The notes beneath the pieces were generated by a model. That model saw only the letters and a list, made by a program, of their open reading frames with translations, made no database searches and had not been told where the DNA came from. The translations under genes and the position numbers were made by a program. Positions 39,276 to 42,475 of a DNA stretch of 42,475 nt are shown piece by piece; position 1 is the first letter of the stretch, and the number at the start of each line of letters is the position of its first letter. This DNA comes from a virus, in the IMG/VR virus record IMGVR_UViG_3300025245_000002, positions 1 to 42,475 of that record, one strand, 5' to 3'.

Positions 39276-40064
39276 GTGGCAACACCAATTATTCCCTGGA
39301 TCGGTGGCAAACGCCGTTTGGCCGATCGTCTCATCCCGCAATTCCCGAAACATAAGTGCTACGTCGAAGTTTTCGCCGGCGGCGCCGCGCTGTTCTTCAT
39401 GCGCCCGTCGGCCGACGTGGAAGTCATCAACGATATCAATGGCGAGTTGGTCAACCTGTACCGCGTTGTGAAGAATCACCTGGAGGAGTTCGTGCGCCAG
39501 TTCAAGTGGGCGCTTTCCAGTCGTGACGTCTTCAAGTGGCTGCAGGACACGCCGCCGCACACGCTGACCGATATCCAGCGTGCGGCGCGCTTCTTCTACT
39601 TGCAGCAAAACGCCTTCGGCGGCAAGGTGCAGGGCCAAACTTGGGGTACTGCGACCACGGCGCCGCCGGTCAACTTGTTGCGCATCGAGGAAAACCTGTC
39701 TGCTGCTCATTTGCGTTTAGCCGGCGCCTACATCGAGAACCTGGATTGGCATAAATGCATGGAACGGTATGACCGCCCACACACTTTGTTCTATCTCGAT
39801 CCTCCGTACTGGGAAACCGAAGGGTACGGCGTTGACTTCCCCTTGTCCGAGTATGAGCGCATGGCCGAGTTAATGGGGCGACTGCAGGGCAAAGCTATTT
39901 TAAGTTTGAACGACCACCCTGACATCCGCAGAGTGTTTGCCCGCTTTCAAATGGAGTCGACGGATATCGCTTATACAGTTGGAGGTGGTGGGAAGGCGGT
40001 TGATCGTCAGGAGCTAATCATCTTCAGTTGGGACAAAGCTGCGGAACCGGCGGGCCTCTTCTAG
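39276..40064 (+). CDS. DNA adenine methylase (Dam/D12 class)
   Basis: A 262-aa N6-adenine methyltransferase. It has the N-terminal TPIIPWIGGKRRLADRLI, the AdoMet-binding EVFAGGAAL (about residues 31-39) and the catalytic DPPY (about 175-178), the alpha-type order. The GTG start at 39276 has AAGG 8 bases upstream, and a GTG at 39201 has none and adds non-family sequence. No restriction enzyme is encoded nearby, so it is an orphan that may protect phage DNA from host restriction or set regulatory marks. It is separate from the lysis genes. Confidence 0.9.
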   Translation: MATPIIPWIGGKRRLADRLIPQFPKHKCYVEVFAGGAALFFMRPSADVEVINDINGELVNLYRVVKNHLEEFVRQFKWALSSRDVFKWLQDTPPHTLTDIQRAARFFYLQQNAFGGKVQGQTWGTATTAPPVNLLRIEENLSAAHLRLAGAYIENLDWHKCMERYDRPHTLFYLDPPYWETEGYGVDFPLSEYERMAELMGRLQGKAILSLNDHPDIRRVFARFQMESTDIAYTVGGGGKAVDRQELIIFSWDKAAEPAGLF

Positions 40065-40127
40065 GGAGGCGGCATAGATTCCAGCTGGCTTGACTCGAGC
40101 GAGAGCCCGCCATGGTGGGCCCCTCAC

Positions 40128-40397
40128 TCAAATAAAATCGCTGGATCTAATTACGATATCACCAGTGTGGCCAGCCTCGATGAGATAGCGTGCGGCGTCC
40201 TGGATGAGTGCGCGGTTGTCCTCAAAGAGCTGTCTTCGAGCGTCACCAGTCCTGGCGTTATCACCTGAAAAGTGGTAATCCAGTGCATCGTCTGAAACCA
40301 AGCACCTGCGAGGCTCGTCATCGACATAGGCTGTGAATGCTACGCCGTGGCGGTGGCCGTCATAGGTGCTGCCTTCTCGAAATCGGATGATAGTCAA
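40128..40397 (-). CDS. DUF1488-like small protein
   Basis: An 89-aa protein. A TTG start at 40397 is chosen because GAGGAG lies 6 bases upstream; the ATG at 40430 has no ribosome-binding site. The pattern of VAFTAYVDDEPRRCLVSDDA followed by NRALIQDAARYLIEAG is that of DUF1488, a small family of unknown function common in Burkholderiales. It is divergent from the LexA-controlled gene. Confidence 0.65.
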   Translation of the reverse strand: MTIIRFREGSTYDGHRHGVAFTAYVDDEPRRCLVSDDALDYHFSGDNARTGDARRQLFEDNRALIQDAARYLIEAGHTGDIVIRSSDFI

Positions 40398-40480
40398 GGT
40401 TGTCTCCTCATTAAGAAATTGCGAAAGCATTTGGGATCCCTGCCGGTAAATTCAAGGCCCTGAACCCAGGGCTCATGTTA

Positions 40481-40523
40481 TTGCATAGACCCCGCCTTGA
40501 GAATATACTGTATGCATGTACAG
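40481..40523 (+). promoter_or_regulatory. Strong promoter with LexA box
   Basis: TTGCAT (40481-40486), 17 bases, TATACT (40504-40509) form a good sigma-70 promoter. CTGTATGCATGTACAG (40508-40523) fits the LexA consensus CTGT-N8-ACAG and covers the -10 edge and start site. The predicted first base is 40516, which is the A of an ATG. The gene should therefore be kept off by LexA and released by DNA damage. Confidence 0.8.
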
Positions 40524-40863
40524 TAATGTTAAGCAGTTAAGGCGAAACGGTGTTCGTTGGGCTCGTGACTCGGACATTGGGCCCGGCGTCTTTGGCGTAG
40601 TGGAGTTGGTCCACAGTAATGGCTTTATCCGCCTGCTTGCAAAGGAGTGGGGGAACAACTCATCAAACAATCGACTGCTTCCTGATTTATGGGACGTAAA
40701 GTGCCATAACCTCCATGGAAACACCATGCGCTGGATCGGCTATCAGCGTGAGCATGAGAATGCGCCAGCCTATTTCCAGGAGTGGCTTGTTACGTTCATA
40801 TCCGAGTATCCGCCGCGTGAGGTAATCAACGGTCAGCGCCAATTGAACTCGGGAACTTTGTAG
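40516..40863 (+). CDS. SOS-controlled small protein, unknown, leaderless mRNA
   Basis: A 115-aa protein starting MYSNVKQLRRNGVRWARDSD; the text DLWDVKCHNLHGNTMRWIGY suggests a conserved protein family that I cannot name. The ATG lies inside the LexA box and equals the predicted transcription start, and no ribosome-binding site or other start codon lies close downstream in frame. It is convergent with the integrase (20 bases between the stops). LexA-controlled small genes of temperate phages can be antirepressors (for example Tum of phage 186) or damage-response effectors; either role here is inference. Confidence 0.65.
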   Translation: MYSNVKQLRRNGVRWARDSDIGPGVFGVVELVHSNGFIRLLAKEWGNNSSNNRLLPDLWDVKCHNLHGNTMRWIGYQREHENAPAYFQEWLVTFISEYPPREVINGQRQLNSGTL

Positions 40864-40883
40864 TATTCGCGAGGTGCTTGTAT

Positions 40884-42146
40884 TTATGCGGCACGCAGCT
40901 GCACGATGTTAGTCGGGGCAGGCGAGCCAGTCTTGCACGCAATGAGGAAATTTGCCCACTTTCTGAGTGCTTCGCGACGTTCGGGAATTTCCTTGCGGAC
41001 GTCATATATCCCCTCCATGCCTTGTAGCTTATGGTTCAGGGCAATCTCTGAAATTTCCCGCGAAACGCCAAGGTTAAGCATGTGCCCCTTCGCAGTGCTG
41101 CGAGTGTCATGTGGGGTGAAGCGTTGAATGTCCAGTTTGCCGGCATCGAATGCCCTGTGGATGGCTGCAAGCAGCGTGGTGTTGCCAACGTGATTGTCTC
41201 CTGGGTGGCGCTTGTTCCTGCGCCCGTCGCGGGTAGGTAAGAGCCACTTAGATTCGCCTGAAAGCTCGATGAGGCGTTCAAACCACGCTCGCACTTCTGG
41301 CACCAGTGGTACCAGGAATCCGTTGCGTGTTTTTACGGTGTGATCGGGAACCCACCAGGTGTTGTTCGTGAAGTCCAAGTGGACCTTTTCCGCCTTGATC
41401 AATTCGCTGGTGCGCACGCAGGTAGCCAGCAGGATTAACAGGGCTAGCGCATTCTCTTCCCCGATCAGGTCGATGTTTGGAAGGAACCAGCGCAGCTCGG
41501 CCTCGGTCAACATGACGCGCTTCTTTACTGCAGGACGCTTGCCGAAGAGCGCCTGCAACTTGATCCCGGTGCAAGGGTTGCTAGCAACGATCTGGAGGCC
41601 ACATGCGTGATCAAATAGTTGGCTGATGCATGTCAGGATGCGTTTGCAAATGAGCCAGCTGCGGCCGCAGTTCTTGAGCATGTCGACCACATCCGAGGCT
41701 GTGATCTTCCGCACTTCGCGGCCACCCAGCCGTGGCAGAATGACTTGGTCGATGTCCAGGTGACGGTATTCAATCGTCTTCTCGGCGAGCTCAGTCGTGA
41801 CCAGGCGCTTTCCCGTGTAGTCCCGCGCGAGGTCGCGCATGAGCCATGCGTCACGCGCGCGCGACTTGGACTCCTGCTTGGCCGCGGCTGGGTCGCCGCC
41901 CTGGTCAATGCTGACCCGCTGTTCTCGGGCCAGCTTTCGCGCGCCTGCGAGGCTCAGGTCGGGGTAGTTACCAAGCGTGACTTCCCTGCGGCGGCCGGCG
42001 TATCGATATCGCAACACCCAGGAAGCGGTGCCGGCTGCCGATAATGTGAACGTCAGGCCGTCGCCGTCCGATTTTGCGATCGGTTCGCCTTTAGTGATCC
42101 AATGACGGATCTGGATGTCGTCTAGCAGATGGCTGAGTTTTGCCAA
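40884..42146 (-). CDS. int: Tyrosine integrase, P4 type
   Basis: A 420-aa site-specific recombinase. The N-terminal domain (KSDGDGLTFTLSAAGTASWV, then VTLGNYPDLSLAGARKLARE) is the arm-binding DUF4102-like domain of P4-type integrases. The catalytic residues are all present: Arg in TCVRTSEL, the H-x-x-R in PHDTRST, His in LNHKLQG and Tyr in GIYDVRK. TTG at 42146 is favoured because GGAG lies six bases upstream and the product then fits the family; an in-frame ATG at 42203 adds 19 odd residues. It reads away from attR, so the host promoter formerly serving xth now points toward it. Confidence 0.93.
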   Translation of the reverse strand: MAKLSHLLDDIQIRHWITKGEPIAKSDGDGLTFTLSAAGTASWVLRYRYAGRRREVTLGNYPDLSLAGARKLAREQRVSIDQGGDPAAAKQESKSRARDAWLMRDLARDYTGKRLVTTELAEKTIEYRHLDIDQVILPRLGGREVRKITASDVVDMLKNCGRSWLICKRILTCISQLFDHACGLQIVASNPCTGIKLQALFGKRPAVKKRVMLTEAELRWFLPNIDLIGEENALALLILLATCVRTSELIKAEKVHLDFTNNTWWVPDHTVKTRNGFLVPLVPEVRAWFERLIELSGESKWLLPTRDGRRNKRHPGDNHVGNTTLLAAIHRAFDAGKLDIQRFTPHDTRSTAKGHMLNLGVSREISEIALNHKLQGMEGIYDVRKEIPERREALRKWANFLIACKTGSPAPTNIVQLRAA

Positions 42147-42203
42147 GTTGTTCTCCAGTGCAGGGGTAATTCCCCAGAGGAAGGTAGAATAGGTAGTTAG
42201 CAA

Positions 42204-42348
42204 TTCCAGCTACCCACCTAGCTACCCAAGAAAGGTGCGATATAGCGGGATATCTTGACACAAACGGAGACGGGATCTCAATAGCTAGAGGAGGTACGAA
42301 GCACTAGGTGGATTGCAGTGGGACATTGTGACACGCAAAATGAAATTG
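42204..42348. other. Phage right end between integrase and attR
   Basis: The stretch holds the arm-type motif copy at 42210-42227 and a related inverted CTACC half-site near 42183-42196. A GATATCTTGACA-like patch near 42250 could be part of a promoter. No gene is seen. Confidence 0.5.
42210..42227. repeat. Candidate integrase arm-type site, right
   Basis: CTACCCACCTAGCTACCC matches the left-end site at 16 of 18 positions and has the same orientation. It lies about 120 bases from the attR core and just upstream of the integrase start. Confidence 0.45.
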
Positions 42349-42365
42349 CAAGTGGCTAATTTCAT
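42285..42365 (-). pseudogene. Orphan xth start running into the phage
   Basis: The attR copy keeps the xth ATG and codons 1-5 (MKLAT), then reads through phage DNA for 21 more codons to a TAG. The native xth leader lies to its right, so this 26-codon fragment is what the old promoter and ribosome-binding site now express. It points at the integrase. Confidence 0.7.
42349..42365. other. attR core, 17 bp
   Basis: This copy of CAAGTGGCTAATTTCAT repeats bases 209-225. Beyond it (42366-42475) lies host intergenic DNA, the native region upstream of xth. That DNA contains a possible -10 element, TAAGAT, on the minus strand near 42398, and no gene. Confidence 0.9.
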
Positions 42366-42475
42366 TTCAGTCTTTCTAATTCGTGGGGGCAGATCTTATC
42401 AATACTCACTATGCTATGGGAAGCTGTCGTATTTGAGCCAAACAATGATTCTACGATGACATCAAAATTGCGGTT

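Noticed and set aside
40473-40727. Minus-strand frame opposite the LexA-controlled gene
   Set aside because: The plus-strand frame has a strong promoter, a LexA box and a more protein-like sequence.
1-42475. tRNA genes or insertion sequences
   Set aside because: I saw no tRNA-like cloverleaf at either att site and no transposase gene anywhere; integration is into a protein gene.

Overview
The window is a complete temperate siphophage genome integrated in a bacterial chromosome. The host is most likely a betaproteobacterium of the Burkholderiales, possibly Oxalobacteraceae; this is inferred from the exonuclease III sequence, the moderately high GC content and the style of the phage genes, and no genus can be fixed from sequence alone. 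Host DNA is seen only at the two ends. Bases 1-225 are the 5' part of xth (exonuclease III, minus strand). A 17-bp copy of the first codons of xth recurs at 42349-42365 and is followed by host intergenic DNA. These direct repeats (209-225 and 42349-42365) are attL and attR, so the prophage spans about 226-42348 and separates xth from its native upstream region.

Layout. (1) 226-2650: accessory DNA next to attL, with a TPR-like/HEPN gene pair and a second HEPN-like gene that is bracketed by imperfect inverted repeats. (2) 2657-8365, minus strand: a leftward early operon driven by a strong operator-covered promoter. It carries a large ParB-family protein with the CTP-binding motif, an AlpA/excisionase-like HTH protein, a zinc-ribbon protein, a DUF6414-like protein and several unknowns. 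(3) 8403-9678: the immunity switch, with an S24/LexA-type repressor (minus), a Cro/YdaS-like protein (plus) and six copies of a 12-bp operator, three on each side. (4) 9854-13625, plus: a CII/YmfL-like regulator, an unknown, and a TOPRIM-SF3 primase-helicase, followed by an iteron-rich candidate origin (13637-13896). (5) 13938-14534: a likely late regulator with a terminator. (6) 14614-18355: an unknown phage protein, both terminase subunits (Nu1/GpA, lambda-type) and a Mor-family activator. (7) 18470-20275: an AT-rich insert on the opposite strand carrying a DUF4062 protein and a secreted protein. (8) 20410-37549: gpW-like, portal, protease-capsid fusion, decoration, head-tail and tail genes (including a programmed -1 frameshift and a 1334-aa tape measure protein), ending with an NlpC/P60-like peptidase. 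(9) 37695-39099: lysis cassette of holin, glucosaminidase endolysin, Rz and embedded Rz1. (10) 39276-42203: Dam-type methylase, a DUF1488-like protein, a LexA-box-controlled small gene and a P4-type integrase.

How it works together. The repressor would silence both early promoters by binding the two operator triplets, and its Ala-Gly/Ser/Lys self-cleavage signature makes it SOS-inducible. A LexA box on a separate promoter beside the integrase adds a second SOS input. After induction the rightward operon would supply replication functions and the late regulator. The Mor-like protein in the first late block may then switch on three later blocks, each preceded by the same 26-bp dyad element.

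Most notable signals: five dispersed copies of a 16-bp palindrome (four perfect) in a phage that encodes ParB but no ParA; the triplicated 26-bp dyad at late-block boundaries; related repeat elements at the edges of two separate accessory inserts; the TPR/HEPN pair; two promoters whose predicted start coincides with the ATG (leaderless mRNAs); and an internal ribosome-binding site inside the protease-capsid fusion.
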